Shown here: in pieces, positions 43,750 to 52,472 of the stretch
How the letters are laid out: every line of letters begins with the position of its first letter
Numbering within the stretch: the stretch's first letter is position 1
Assembly (NCBI GenBank): GCA_910583875.1
Contig: CAJTXT010000001.1
Coordinates: 682,001 to 746,000 of the forward strand
Length of the DNA stretch: 64,000 nucleotides
Direction of reading: 5' to 3'
Source of the DNA: an uncultured Vampirovibrio sp.
GTDB taxonomy: Bacteria > Cyanobacteriota > Vampirovibrionia > Gastranaerophilales > Gastranaerophilaceae
Position numbers and translations under genes: made by a program
Notes under the pieces: generated by a model
Told to the model about the DNA's origin: nothing
The model's input: the letters and a program-made list of their open reading frames with translations, nothing else
Database searches by the model: none

Positions 43750-45267
43750 CTACTTTTTTAAATTTTCAATAATATTTAAACCATTAAAAATAGCTTTAAT
43801 ATTAGCTTTTAATGTACTTTCGTCGCACCCTCTGGAAATAATTATTTTTCCATCTGGTGCTTTAAAGTGCATAATTGTCATAGCAGAAGCATCTGAACCC
43901 ATATTTAAGGCTTTTTGTTCGTAATTTAAGAACTCACATGTAAAGCCTGCTTTTTGAATAGCTTTAATACAACCGTCAACAGGTCCGTTACCTGAAACCT
44001 CAATATTAAATTCTTTTTCGTTGTACATAAAGTTTAGTTTTATATTGCCGTTTTTAAATTCCTGCATGTCGCATAGTTTGAAAGCACCTTTAACATTAAG
44101 AACATTATTTGTATAAATATCAATAATATTTCTTGTAGAAAGTTCCCCAATTTTTTCAGCTTCTTCTTTTGCAAATGGGGCAATTCTTTGAGCTTCTGAT
44201 AATGTAATTGGATATCCTGCTTCTGTAATAATTTCAAATATGGCTGTTTTACCTGATTGAGAAGTAAATCCAATTTTTTCATCGTCTTTTCTGCCGATAA
44301 GTGACGGATGAATTGGTCTATATGCGCCTTTCTTCATATCTTTTGTTTTAACAGCGCCGTCTTGGTGTATTCCGCTTCTGTGAGCAAGTGCTTCTGGTCC
44401 TATTAATGGAGCTTTTTCATAAATCTGAACATTTGACATATCAGAAATAATTAATGCAAGTTCATAAATCTTAGCCAAGTTTAAAGGAACCTCAACATCT
44501 GAATTATGAAGGGCAACAGCGACTTCATACATATTTGTATTACCCGCACGTTCGCCTAAACCGTTTAATGCACATTCTAATTGAACAGCGCCTGCAAAAT
44601 AGCTTTCTACAGTTACTGCTGTTGCCATTCCAAGGTCATTATGGTTGTGAACCGATATTATTATATCTTTTGGCAATGCCGTATAAACTTTTTCGACAAG
44701 GTCAACAAATTTCTTAGGACGTGTACGTTCTACTGTATTTGGCAGATTAATAACATTAGCCCCTGCTTTAACAACTTCTTGAAGAGTATCAATTACAAAA
44801 TCAATATTTTCGTGGCAGTCGCCAAAGTGTTCAACAGAAAATTGAACTTCACCTTTTTTGCCCATAATGTTTCTTGCAAAACTAACTGCTTCAATTGCTT
44901 GTTTACGTACTTCTTGCGGTGATTTGTTTAAAACATATTCCATATTAAATGGGCTCATAGCAATAAACATATGAATTCTTTGCTTTTCTGCTGCTTTAAT
45001 TGCTTCTGCTGCTTTTTTAATATCATGTTCAACACATCTTGCAAGTGCTGAAATAACAATATTATTTGGTGAAATTTTTGCTAATCTTGAGCAGGCTTCA
45101 AAATCCATTTCAGAAGCTGCTGCAAAACCTACTTCAACACCTTGTACACCGAGTTCAACCAAATGATTAAATATTAATTCTTTTTCTTGAGTATTCCATG
45201 GCTTTTTTAAAGACTGATTTCCGTCACGAAGTGTAATATCATAAAAAAACGGTTGTCTGTTTTGCAT
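43750..45267 (-). CDS. leuA: 2-isopropylmalate synthase
   Basis: First committed step of leucine synthesis, condensing acetyl-CoA with 2-oxoisovalerate. The 505 residues show the DRE-TIM signature DITLRDGNQSL, the metal site HNHNDLGMA, GLGERAGNTN and a C-terminal regulatory LeuA dimer domain (about 380-500). The IHQDGAVKTKDM stretch is typical. Citramalate synthase is a possible alternative from the same superfamily; the HxHND layout and GERAGN favour LeuA. It is divergent from purB across 67 bp containing an inverted repeat. No leucine-leader or T-box structure is visible. Confidence 0.87.
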   Translation of the reverse strand: MQNRQPFFYDITLRDGNQSLKKPWNTQEKELIFNHLVELGVQGVEVGFAAASEMDFEACSRLAKISPNNIVISALARCVEHDIKKAAEAIKAAEKQRIHMFIAMSPFNMEYVLNKSPQEVRKQAIEAVSFARNIMGKKGEVQFSVEHFGDCHENIDFVIDTLQEVVKAGANVINLPNTVERTRPKKFVDLVEKVYTALPKDIIISVHNHNDLGMATAVTVESYFAGAVQLECALNGLGERAGNTNMYEVAVALHNSDVEVPLNLAKIYELALIISDMSNVQIYEKAPLIGPEALAHRSGIHQDGAVKTKDMKKGAYRPIHPSLIGRKDDEKIGFTSQSGKTAIFEIITEAGYPITLSEAQRIAPFAKEEAEKIGELSTRNIIDIYTNNVLNVKGAFKLCDMQEFKNGNIKLNFMYNEKEFNIEVSGNGPVDGCIKAIQKAGFTCEFLNYEQKALNMGSDASAMTIMHFKAPDGKIIISRGCDESTLKANIKAIFNGLNIIENLKK

Positions 45268-45289
45268 AGATTACTCCTTTATTGAACTC

Positions 45290-45313
45290 TTTATTCTGTT
45301 ATTGTAGAATAAA
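45290..45313. promoter_or_regulatory. Inverted repeat between leuA and purB
   Basis: TTTATTCT and AGAATAAA are perfect 8-bp arms around GTTATTGT, in the middle of the 67-bp divergent region. It could be a shared operator or an accidental AT-rich palindrome. Confidence 0.35.
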
Positions 45314-45334
45314 ATTTGTAAAAAAGGAAGAATT

Positions 45335-46627
45335 ATGATTGAGAGATATTCAAGAGATGAAATGAAGAAAATTTGGGATTTAGATTCTAAATTCCGCTAC
45401 TATCTTGAAACGGAGCTTGCAGTTTGCAAGGCTTATAATAAACTCGGTCAAATTCCGGATGAAGCCTTAAATGATATTATCTCAAAAGCGGATTTTTCGG
45501 TTGATAGAATTGATGAAATTGAAAGAGAAGTCCATCATGATGTTATTGCTTTTTTAACTAATGTTAATGAAAATGTTGGAGAAAATTCCCGCTATATCCA
45601 CATGGGAATGACAAGTAGTGATGTTATTGATACGGCTTTAGCTCTTCAAATGCGTGATGCAGGCAAAATAATTCTTGATGATATTAATAGTCTGCTTGAA
45701 GCATTAAAAGAGAAAGCAAAGGAACATAAAGAAACGATTTGTATCGGTCGTTCTCATGGTATTCACGCAGAACCAATGACTTTTGGCGTTAAGATATGCG
45801 GTTGGATAGATTTATTTGAACGTAATAAAAGAAATTTTGAAAAAGCATTGAATGAAGCTAATGTTGGACAGATTTCAGGTCCTGTAGGTACTTATAGTAA
45901 TATCAGTCCTGAAATTGAAAAACTTACTTGCGAATTTTTAGGCTTAAAACCTGCAAAATTTTCAACACAGGTTATTGCCCGTGATATTCATGCTCAATAT
46001 TTACAATCACTTGCTTTAATTGCTTGCGTAATTGAACAAGTGGCGGTTGAATTAAGACACCTTCAAAGAACAGAGGTTTTAGAGGTCGAAGAAGGTTTTT
46101 CTAAAGGACAAAAAGGTTCTTCTGCTATGCCTCACAAGAAAAATCCTATCTCTGGTGAAAATTTATCGGGTTTAGCGAGAGTTGTACGTTCAAATTCTCT
46201 TGCTGCAATGGAAAATATTCCTTTATGGCATGAAAGAGATATCTCTCACAGCAGTGTTGAAAGAATTATTTTCCCCGATTCAACAATATTAGTGGATTAT
46301 ATGCTTTCACGTCTTGAGAAAACAATCAAAAATTTAGTTGTTCATAAAGACAATATGCTTAAAAATACCAACCTTTTTGGCGGAATTGTATTTTCACAAA
46401 AAGTTTTACTAACGCTTTGTTCAAAAGGTTTATTAAGAGAAGATGCCTATAAACTTGTACAAAAGAATGCACTTGATGCCTTTAACAATCATGGAAGTTT
46501 TATTGATAATCTTTTAAACGATAAAGATGTGCTTGAACACTTAAGTGTTGATGAAATTAAGCAATGTTTTAATATTGAAGATTATTTGAAAAATATTGAT
46601 AGTATTTATAGAAAATTTGAAATATAA
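45335..46627 (+). CDS. purB: Adenylosuccinate lyase
   Basis: Acts twice in purine synthesis, splitting SAICAR and adenylosuccinate with release of fumarate. The 430 residues carry the superfamily signature GSSAMPHKKNP (near 260), HMGMTSSDVIDTALALQ and IGRSHGIHAEPMTFG. The protein is of the shorter bacterial type. AAGGAAG lies before the ATG. A long hairpin with an unusual conserved loop begins 7 bp after the stop and probably terminates the transcript. Confidence 0.95.
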   Translation: MIERYSRDEMKKIWDLDSKFRYYLETELAVCKAYNKLGQIPDEALNDIISKADFSVDRIDEIEREVHHDVIAFLTNVNENVGENSRYIHMGMTSSDVIDTALALQMRDAGKIILDDINSLLEALKEKAKEHKETICIGRSHGIHAEPMTFGVKICGWIDLFERNKRNFEKALNEANVGQISGPVGTYSNISPEIEKLTCEFLGLKPAKFSTQVIARDIHAQYLQSLALIACVIEQVAVELRHLQRTEVLEVEEGFSKGQKGSSAMPHKKNPISGENLSGLARVVRSNSLAAMENIPLWHERDISHSSVERIIFPDSTILVDYMLSRLEKTIKNLVVHKDNMLKNTNLFGGIVFSQKVLLTLCSKGLLREDAYKLVQKNALDAFNNHGSFIDNLLNDKDVLEHLSVDEIKQCFNIEDYLKNIDSIYRKFEI

Positions 46628-46634
46628 TATTTTA

Positions 46635-46742
46635 AAGAAAACTTGAAAGCTGTATAGATTTTATTTTTTCGTCCTGTGTTTTCGCGATACCTAAAAACAA
46701 TGGACTTCAAAAATAAAATCTATACAGCTTTCAAGTTTTCTT
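46635..46742. repeat. Perfect 34-bp hairpin with conserved 40-nt loop (left copy)
   Basis: 46635-46668 and 46709-46742 are exact inverted copies. The loop (46669-46708, from TCGTCCTGTG through TTCGCGATACC to ATGGACTTC) is identical over 40 bases to the loop of the hairpin at 49137-49248, but in the opposite orientation, while the stems have no similarity. It lies between purB and the convergent DUF2997 gene and touches its stop codon. It can act as a bidirectional terminator, but the conserved loop calls for another explanation. Confidence 0.85.
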
Positions 46743-46960
46743 CAAAAAGAAATGTCATTAATATCATTATTATAGTTATATTCAACAGTTTCTTCTGCTT
46801 CATAATATTCATTTGTATATTCTGTTTTTTGAACTTTTTCGCCTGCAAGAATTTCCATCATCTCAACATAATCAAGACATTTTTTCCCTTTGATTCCAAC
46901 TGTTTCCATTTTAATTTCACCATTTGGAAGAAGTTTTATTTTAAGCTGTTTTTTTGCCAT
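46742..46960 (-). CDS. DUF2997-family small protein
   Basis: A 72-residue protein. KLLPNGEIKMETVGIKGKKC followed by LDYVEMMEILAG matches the DUF2997 pattern: a short beta-hairpin start, a conserved G-x-K-G-x-x-C and a following helix. The invariant-looking cysteine is present. The family has no proven function but recurs beside DUF1257 and Ycf46-type AAA genes in Cyanobacteria and anaerobic bacteria. It starts 1 bp after the DUF1257-like gene with a GGAGGA site, so the pair is tightly coupled. Confidence 0.75.
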   Translation of the reverse strand: MAKKQLKIKLLPNGEIKMETVGIKGKKCLDYVEMMEILAGEKVQKTEYTNEYYEAEETVEYNYNNDINDISF

Positions 46961-46961
46961 T

Positions 46962-47474
46962 TTAATCCTCCAAATTTATCGTTAAAACAATAGTGTTATC
47001 ATCAAGAATTTCTTCTTCTTCAATTTCAAGATTTTGGGCTTCAAGATTTTCTTTTATCTTGTTATATGAAATTTCTTGAACATTTGAACAATATTCTGAA
47101 TTTATGTCAGCTATAAAATTATTTATGTTTTTATCATCATTATACGAAATAATAACTTTATACGGTAAATAAGGCAGTTTAAAAAACTCAAGATGAAATG
47201 CTTCACAATCACAGGTTATATTTGAATTATCATCAAGTATATTAGTAGCACCATGTTCAATTAGAGTCTTTAAAAGAGTATCTTTATCCATAAAATTGGT
47301 ATCAAATTCTTTATTGAAAATTTTACTTGTTACATCTTCAGAAAGATGTATAAAGGAATTTTCTGTATTATTTATACTGTTTAAAGAATTTTTTATATCA
47401 ATAGCAGTATTTATAACCGTTGGTATTATTGTGTATAGTAATGCAAAAGGCAGGACTGTTATGCTAACGGACAT
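46962..47474 (-). CDS. DUF1257 (Ycf35-like) protein, divergent, with N-terminal hydrophobic segment
   Basis: A 170-residue protein whose C-terminal half fits DUF1257: FIADINSEYCSNVQEISYNK followed by a helix and the closing strand NTIVLTINLED. It is longer than chloroplast/cyanobacterial Ycf35 because of an extra N-terminus that contains a hydrophobic stretch (residues 3-25), perhaps a membrane anchor. The family assignment rests on the end of the protein and on the neighbours (Ycf46-like AAA upstream, DUF2997 downstream). Biochemical role unknown. Confidence 0.6.
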   Translation of the reverse strand: MSVSITVLPFALLYTIIPTVINTAIDIKNSLNSINNTENSFIHLSEDVTSKIFNKEFDTNFMDKDTLLKTLIEHGATNILDDNSNITCDCEAFHLEFFKLPYLPYKVIISYNDDKNINNFIADINSEYCSNVQEISYNKIKENLEAQNLEIEEEEILDDNTIVLTINLED

Positions 47475-47484
47475 TATTACTCCT

Positions 47485-49104
47485 TTATATATCTAGTCTT
47501 CTTCCGCCGCGTGATAATGTAATATCATTTGGGCTTTGGTCATTATCGTATGTTTTAATACTATCTTTTGATGAAGCACAAACAGCTCTGACATTTGCCC
47601 ATTCACGTATTGCTAAAATTTGTTCTTTTTGAGTAGTTGACAGTGGAACTGTATTTTCAATTGCTTTATCAAAGTCTGTTAATTCTAATGCTCTGTTTTC
47701 AAAGAAAGCGTCGCAAAGAGCAGTAATTACAACCTGTTCAATCTCTGAACCTATAAAACCTTCTGTTTTCATTGCAAGTGAATGAACTAAATTTTTATCA
47801 TCAGGTTTTACTTTTGAGCAGACTTCTTCATCTTTTAATCTTTTTGTAAGGTGAACTTTAAAAATTTCTTCACGTTCTGTTAGTGTTGGTAAATCTACAA
47901 AGAAAATCTCATCAAAACGACCTTTTCTTAATAGTTCAGGTGGCAGTTTGTTTATGTTATTTGCTGTTGCAATAACAAAAACCGGGGCTGTTTTTTCTTG
48001 CATCCAAGTTAAGAATGTGCCGAATATTCTTGAAGAAACTCCGCTGTCATTGCTTGAAGAAACTCCGTTTAATCCTTTTTCAATTTCATCAACCCAAAGA
48101 ATTGCAGGTGCGACTGCTTCAACAGTTGCAATGGCTTTTCGCATATTTTCTTCAGAACTTCCTACTATACCGCTAAAAATTTTACCTAGGTCCAATCTAA
48201 GCAGCGGCAATTGCCAGATTGTACTCATTGCTTTTGCGGTTAAACTTTTTCCGCAGCCTGGTATTCCTGTAACAAGAACCCCTTTGGGAGCTGGAATACA
48301 ATATTTCTTAGCTCGTTCAGACCAGGAATTATTTCTTTTCAACAGCCATTTTTTTAAGTTATCCAAACCGCCGATATCATTTATTCCCAAATCACTTTGA
48401 ACATATTCAAGCATGCCTGTTTTGCGTATAACCTGCATTTTTTCTTCTAAAATAATTTTTATGTCATCTTTATTTAATTTACCGTCTTGAACCATTGCAA
48501 GCGCAAAAGCATTTTCCGCTTCTTGCATAGTAAGACCAAGAGCGGCTTTGCATAATTTTTCTTTATCATCTTCTGTTAGTGTATCTGTATTTATACGTTT
48601 ATTCATAGACAACATTTTGTTTAAACGCTCTTTTATATCTTCTAACTTTGGAAGCGGGAAGTCATATATAACTATATCTTTTTGAAGTGATTCCGGTATT
48701 GTTAATTCCGGTGAAACAAAAATTACACTTTTTCTTACGCTATTTGTTTTTAGTGTCGGAATTAAATCACGTAAAGAACGTATTATTGCATTATCGGCAG
48801 GACGCTGGCGGTTGCCGAAAAATACGTGAAAGTCATATAATATGAAAAGAGAATCCTTTTCATATTTTTCAATAAATTCTATTAGTTTTGCAGGAGAAGT
48901 TGTATTTGCAATTTCTTTATCACCATTTTTTAGTCCTGCTGCTTGTGTCCAAACAAAAACTTCACGCGGGAATTTAATTTGGGCTGTATTAGCTGCAACT
49001 TGTTTTATAAACTTTGTTACTCTGTCTTCTTCGTAAGTTGATATATAAATATAGGGAAAGCGTGCTTTTAAAAGATTTGAGAGTTTTTTTGTATCATTTT
49101 CCAT
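47485..49104 (-). CDS. ycf46: Ycf46-like AAA+ ATPase
   Basis: A 539-residue ATPase. The N-terminal domain (1-230) has the Ycf46 layout: FPYIYISTYEEDRV, FVWTQAAGL, LFILYDFHVFFGN and DFPLPKLEDIKERL. The AAA module follows, with GIPGCGKSLTAKA (near residue 275), ILWVDEIEKGL (Walker B), TANNINKLPPELLRKGRFDE (sensor 1/SRH) and a lid GSEIEQVV. Ycf46 proteins occur in plastids and Cyanobacteria without firm function. AAGG precedes the ATG, which lies 32 bp from a large hairpin. It is the first gene of a three-gene operon with the DUF1257 and DUF2997 genes. Confidence 0.85.
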   Translation of the reverse strand: MENDTKKLSNLLKARFPYIYISTYEEDRVTKFIKQVAANTAQIKFPREVFVWTQAAGLKNGDKEIANTTSPAKLIEFIEKYEKDSLFILYDFHVFFGNRQRPADNAIIRSLRDLIPTLKTNSVRKSVIFVSPELTIPESLQKDIVIYDFPLPKLEDIKERLNKMLSMNKRINTDTLTEDDKEKLCKAALGLTMQEAENAFALAMVQDGKLNKDDIKIILEEKMQVIRKTGMLEYVQSDLGINDIGGLDNLKKWLLKRNNSWSERAKKYCIPAPKGVLVTGIPGCGKSLTAKAMSTIWQLPLLRLDLGKIFSGIVGSSEENMRKAIATVEAVAPAILWVDEIEKGLNGVSSSNDSGVSSRIFGTFLTWMQEKTAPVFVIATANNINKLPPELLRKGRFDEIFFVDLPTLTEREEIFKVHLTKRLKDEEVCSKVKPDDKNLVHSLAMKTEGFIGSEIEQVVITALCDAFFENRALELTDFDKAIENTVPLSTTQKEQILAIREWANVRAVCASSKDSIKTYDNDQSPNDITLSRGGRRLDI

Positions 49105-49136
49105 TGTTATGCCTTTTTGTTTATTATAGCAAATTA

Positions 49137-49248
49137 TTTTAAAATCATAAAACTGTTGGGAAATTTAGTTTCGAAGTCCATTGTTTTTAGGTATCGCGAA
49201 AACACAGGACGAGAAACTAAATTTCCCAACAGTTTTATGATTTTAAAA
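49137..49248. repeat. Perfect 35-bp hairpin with conserved loop (right copy)
   Basis: 49137-49171 and 49214-49248 are exact inverted copies with a 42-nt loop, 40 bases of which repeat the loop of the hairpin at 46635-46742 in reverse. The right arm covers the last codons and stop of the radical SAM gene, so that arm is probably the original sequence and the left arm its inverted duplicate. It separates the radical SAM gene from the Ycf46 operon. Confidence 0.85.
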
Positions 49249-49816
49249 TTTTTAATTTTTCCTGCAATTTATCAAAATCGCCCATTCCGTTTATAAATAG
49301 GACTCCGTTTTTTTTAACATTAATTTCTATTTTATTTTTATATTCCTCTAAAATATTTTTATTAAACCTATCTGTTAAAAAATAGTAATTTTGATTTTTA
49401 GAGCCAACCCAAGGACGTGAGAAGTCTTTTTGTGATTCATCAAATTCACCGTCTATTAATAAATCTATGTTAGAAAGAATGGAAGCGTGTTTTTCTTTTA
49501 TATCTTCATATTTATTCCCCGTAAAGCATACAACTGAAAGTCCTGCTTTTTTAATATTCTCGCAAAGAAATTCTAAGGCTTGAGATTGTTCAAACGGTTC
49601 TCCGCCAAGAAAAGTAACCCCGTCAATTCCTTTTGTATTAAGAATATCTTTCAGAAGTTCTTCAACTTCATATTTTTTACCTGCATTAAAATCCCAAGTA
49701 TCTTTTGCGAAGCAGCCTTTGCAATGTTTTGAACAGCCTTGAAACCAAATACAATACCTGGTTTTAGGACCTTCAACTTTTGTTTGTTTTAAGATTCTAT
49801 ATATCTTAACTTTCAT
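49235..49816 (-). CDS. Radical SAM activase-like protein (4Fe-4S single-cluster type)
   Basis: A 193-residue radical SAM protein with GCSKHCKGC (C-x3-C-x2-C cluster), the SAM motif FLGGEPFEQ and the NrdG/PflA-like start KVEGPKTRYCIWFQG. NrdG normally activates anaerobic ribonucleotide reductase, but no nrdD is beside it. Radical SAM proteins of this size are also found with Ycf46/DUF1257/DUF2997 clusters, so it may serve that system. Its ATG directly abuts the stop of the helix-hairpin-helix gene. Its last codons lie in the stem of a large hairpin. Confidence 0.78.
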   Translation of the reverse strand: MKVKIYRILKQTKVEGPKTRYCIWFQGCSKHCKGCFAKDTWDFNAGKKYEVEELLKDILNTKGIDGVTFLGGEPFEQSQALEFLCENIKKAGLSVVCFTGNKYEDIKEKHASILSNIDLLIDGEFDESQKDFSRPWVGSKNQNYYFLTDRFNKNILEEYKNKIEINVKKNGVLFINGMGDFDKLQEKLKILKS

Positions 49817-50557
49817 TTATAAATCTATTATTCTTTCATTTTCACTTTTATTTGAATCTTTTATTTCGTACTCTTTTACACAAATTAAGTTGTTTAATTG
49901 CTTTTGAAAATGAGGTTTGATTTTCATTTCTTTGTATAATTCATCAACAGTTTTGAACCCGCTGTGCAAATCTCTATATTCAATAATCTTTTTAGCTAAA
50001 ATAACATTAATTCCAGGCAAATCTGTAATTTCTTCTTCTGTTGCTTGATTTATATCAAGTGATTCGTCTGATAAATATGGCGTTTTTTGTGCTTCTATTT
50101 TTGTTCCTTTTTGTATTTCTATTTGTTCTGTTTTAAAATAGTACTGCATTGCTGCTGCTACTCTATCATAGGTAGAATTTTCATTGAAAGAAAAACAAAT
50201 ATTATCAAACGTTTCTTCAAAGAGATTATCGGCACAAAAGGTTTCCATTGAATATTGTTTGTACCAATCTAATGTTGTAATTCTTTTCTTATTTCTATTT
50301 TCATAACATTTAATTATCTTGTGTTTATAATCATATATAAGAATAAGATTTTTATTTCTTAATTTATAATAACCTTTTTCTTTTGTAAGATATGATTTAC
50401 AAGCTTTGAAAGCACTCCGGCGTCTTAAATATAATCTTAAAAAATCAATATATTTATTTCTGTTATAACCGTCAGAAGCATCTAAACGAAAATTTATCTC
50501 CTCTCCAATTGAAAAGATAGCTAACAAAAATATAAGTATAAAAAAAATTAATCTCAT
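49817..50557 (-). CDS. Exported helix-hairpin-helix (ComEA-like) protein
   Basis: I start at the ATG at 50557 (246 residues), giving a signal peptide or anchor (RLIFFILIFLLAIFSIG). A GTG 15 bp upstream is possible, but a TATAAT box lies between the two. The middle is unassigned. The C-terminal part (about 170-230) has tandem helix-hairpin-helix motifs of the ComEA type (LDINQATEEEITDLPGINVI, LAKKIIEYRDLHSGF). ComEA binds DNA in the periplasm during uptake, which would suit an organism with PilT. The stop directly precedes the radical SAM ATG. Confidence 0.72.
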   Translation of the reverse strand: MRLIFFILIFLLAIFSIGEEINFRLDASDGYNRNKYIDFLRLYLRRRSAFKACKSYLTKEKGYYKLRNKNLILIYDYKHKIIKCYENRNKKRITTLDWYKQYSMETFCADNLFEETFDNICFSFNENSTYDRVAAAMQYYFKTEQIEIQKGTKIEAQKTPYLSDESLDINQATEEEITDLPGINVILAKKIIEYRDLHSGFKTVDELYKEMKIKPHFQKQLNNLICVKEYEIKDSNKSENERIIDL

Positions 50558-50575
50558 ATTTTTATTATACACATG

Positions 50576-51538
50576 TCAATTTAAATTTAAACGCTCAATA
50601 ATTTTAGGTGTTAACATATCCCATGCTGCTTCTGTAGGATGATAATTATCTTGCATTTGCCATTTTTCAGTTCTTAAATCTTCGTTTGTTAAATCTTTTG
50701 TAGAAGTTACTATAAAACCTTCTTTTTCAAGCTTTTGGGTTAGTTGTTCTTTATATGGAATTTCCCAGTCTTCATATAAAATAATGTAAAAATTAATTTT
50801 TTTATTCCAATGTTTTTCGAGTTCGTTTTTTGCTTCTTTGAAGTACAATACAGACAAATCTGTTAATTTATCAGCGTTTTTAGGGTTGTTAATAAACTTA
50901 GCCGCATTTATGTGATTGAAATATTTTATTGTATACAAAGAATAAATAAAATTTAAAAAATTATTTTTATGGTTATATTGATGCAGTTTATTATTTTTTT
51001 GTGAAAAATGAGGAAGAATATGAAGATCTAAAATATCAAAATAACGAATTAGTGATCGTCTGTAATGATCTCCAATCATTATATAAATTACAGTATCTGT
51101 CATAGGAACATCTTCATAAAATATGGGAGAAAGGGTTTGCATATACATGTGCTGGAAACTTCCGCCAGATATTGCTCTATTATATACAGGTCTTTTTAAT
51201 ATATTTGAAAGTTTTGCACTAAAAATTTGCTCTTGATTTAAATACTGACCAAATGCATATGAACAGCCAAATAGAACAATAGGTTTTGTATTTTTATATT
51301 GAAGCCCGTCAGGAAGTCTGCCTGAATATAGATTATTTTCGCCATTGAAAAAATTTTTTAAATCAAGAATATAGCCGGGTAAATATGGCATATACTTAAA
51401 TTTATTTATCTTATATATTTTAGGATGTGTCTTATAATAATTATTTGCATAAATTTTATATATAATTAAATCGCTTGCAAATATTATTAATGAGAAAAAT
51501 ATTATATTAAAAATTATTATTTTAAGAACTTGTTTCAT
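50576..51538 (-). CDS. Membrane-anchored SGNH-type hydrolase, copy 1
   Basis: A 320-residue protein with one N-terminal membrane helix (about 5-28) and an extracytoplasmic domain of SGNH/GDSL type: FGCSYAFG (nucleophile S93), the GG of AISGGS, MIGDHYRR and a C-terminal DNYHPTEAAWD holding the Asp and His of the triad. Such proteins add or remove acyl groups on surface glycans. It is the last of three tandem paralogues transcribed leftward. A substrate cannot be inferred. Confidence 0.72.
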   Translation of the reverse strand: MKQVLKIIIFNIIFFSLIIFASDLIIYKIYANNYYKTHPKIYKINKFKYMPYLPGYILDLKNFFNGENNLYSGRLPDGLQYKNTKPIVLFGCSYAFGQYLNQEQIFSAKLSNILKRPVYNRAISGGSFQHMYMQTLSPIFYEDVPMTDTVIYIMIGDHYRRSLIRYFDILDLHILPHFSQKNNKLHQYNHKNNFLNFIYSLYTIKYFNHINAAKFINNPKNADKLTDLSVLYFKEAKNELEKHWNKKINFYIILYEDWEIPYKEQLTQKLEKEGFIVTSTKDLTNEDLRTEKWQMQDNYHPTEAAWDMLTPKIIERLNLN

Positions 51539-51545
51539 TTTTAAC

Positions 51546-52472
51546 CTATAAGTTTAATTTTTTTACAAGTTTGGGAACTAATAAATCCCATGCTTTTTCA
51601 TTTGGATGTACATCATTTTTAATTCTATATTCATTTTCATAAAGATGTTTGCCTGTTAGTTCATAACTTCCTATAATAATAAAGCCTTGTTTTTCAAGCT
51701 CGTTCCATCTCTCAGTATTATAGTACCAGCTATCCGGATTTTCTTCATATTTTAATATAACTATTTTACTGTTTGGAAATTTTTCTTTTGCAATTTGTTG
51801 AGCTTTTAGAAAATGCAGCTTCATAAAATCAAAGTTTTTATCATAACTATTATGATTATATTTGTATTCTGCATATTTATTTTGCAAGTATCTAACTATT
51901 GCCGAATGTTCAAATATATAATATTTATGTTTTATTTCTTTTAATCCTTGTGGTGTTTCTTTATATCTGATGTCTAAATAAGCATTATTATCTGTAGAAA
52001 AATATCTGTATAAACGATTAATATGATTTTCAATAAAAACAAATATTATATATTCCGGATCTTTAACTTCTTTATTAATTTCAAATTTTTCTAAAATGTA
52101 TGGAAAATATTGGACTCCTAAACTTGAGATTGATTGGTTGTATACACTTCTTTCTGCCTTTGTTGCTAGTTTGTATGTAAAAGCTTGATTTTCTTCTAGT
52201 AGATATCCATATCCAAACGAACAACCCAATATTAAAATTGGAGGTTTATTTGTGTTTTGTATTGTATTTCTAAAATAATTTTGGGATTTAAGTTTTTTAT
52301 ATGTGTCATCAAATTGTTTTATTTTTGATGCTTTAATATATAAGTTCCAATGAAAAATATTGTTAGAATCATGGCTATATTTGTTTTCAATAGAATTAAA
52401 AAGACAAAAATCAAATATTAAAAATAACCAAATAATAAGAGTAAAATTTAATACAATAATTTTTATTTTCAT
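51546..52472 (-). CDS. Membrane-anchored SGNH-type hydrolase, copy 2
   Basis: A 308-residue paralogue with the same order: N-terminal helix (5-25), LGCSFGYG (S85), SISSLGVQYFP, VFIENHINRLYRY and NDVHPNEKAWDLL (Asp-x-His). It lies 7 bp before copy 1 and overlaps the stop of copy 3 by 1 nt. Divergence between copies is high except in these blocks, which suggests different acceptors rather than recent duplication. Confidence 0.72.
   Translation of the reverse strand: MKIKIIVLNFTLIIWLFLIFDFCLFNSIENKYSHDSNNIFHWNLYIKASKIKQFDDTYKKLKSQNYFRNTIQNTNKPPILILGCSFGYGYLLEENQAFTYKLATKAERSVYNQSISSLGVQYFPYILEKFEINKEVKDPEYIIFVFIENHINRLYRYFSTDNNAYLDIRYKETPQGLKEIKHKYYIFEHSAIVRYLQNKYAEYKYNHNSYDKNFDFMKLHFLKAQQIAKEKFPNSKIVILKYEENPDSWYYNTERWNELEKQGFIIIGSYELTGKHLYENEYRIKNDVHPNEKAWDLLVPKLVKKLNL

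Noticed and set aside
46676..46993. Plus-strand frame over the DUF2997 gene
   Set aside because: Antisense to a gene with a recognised family motif and a GGAGGA site; its beginning lies in the hairpin loop.
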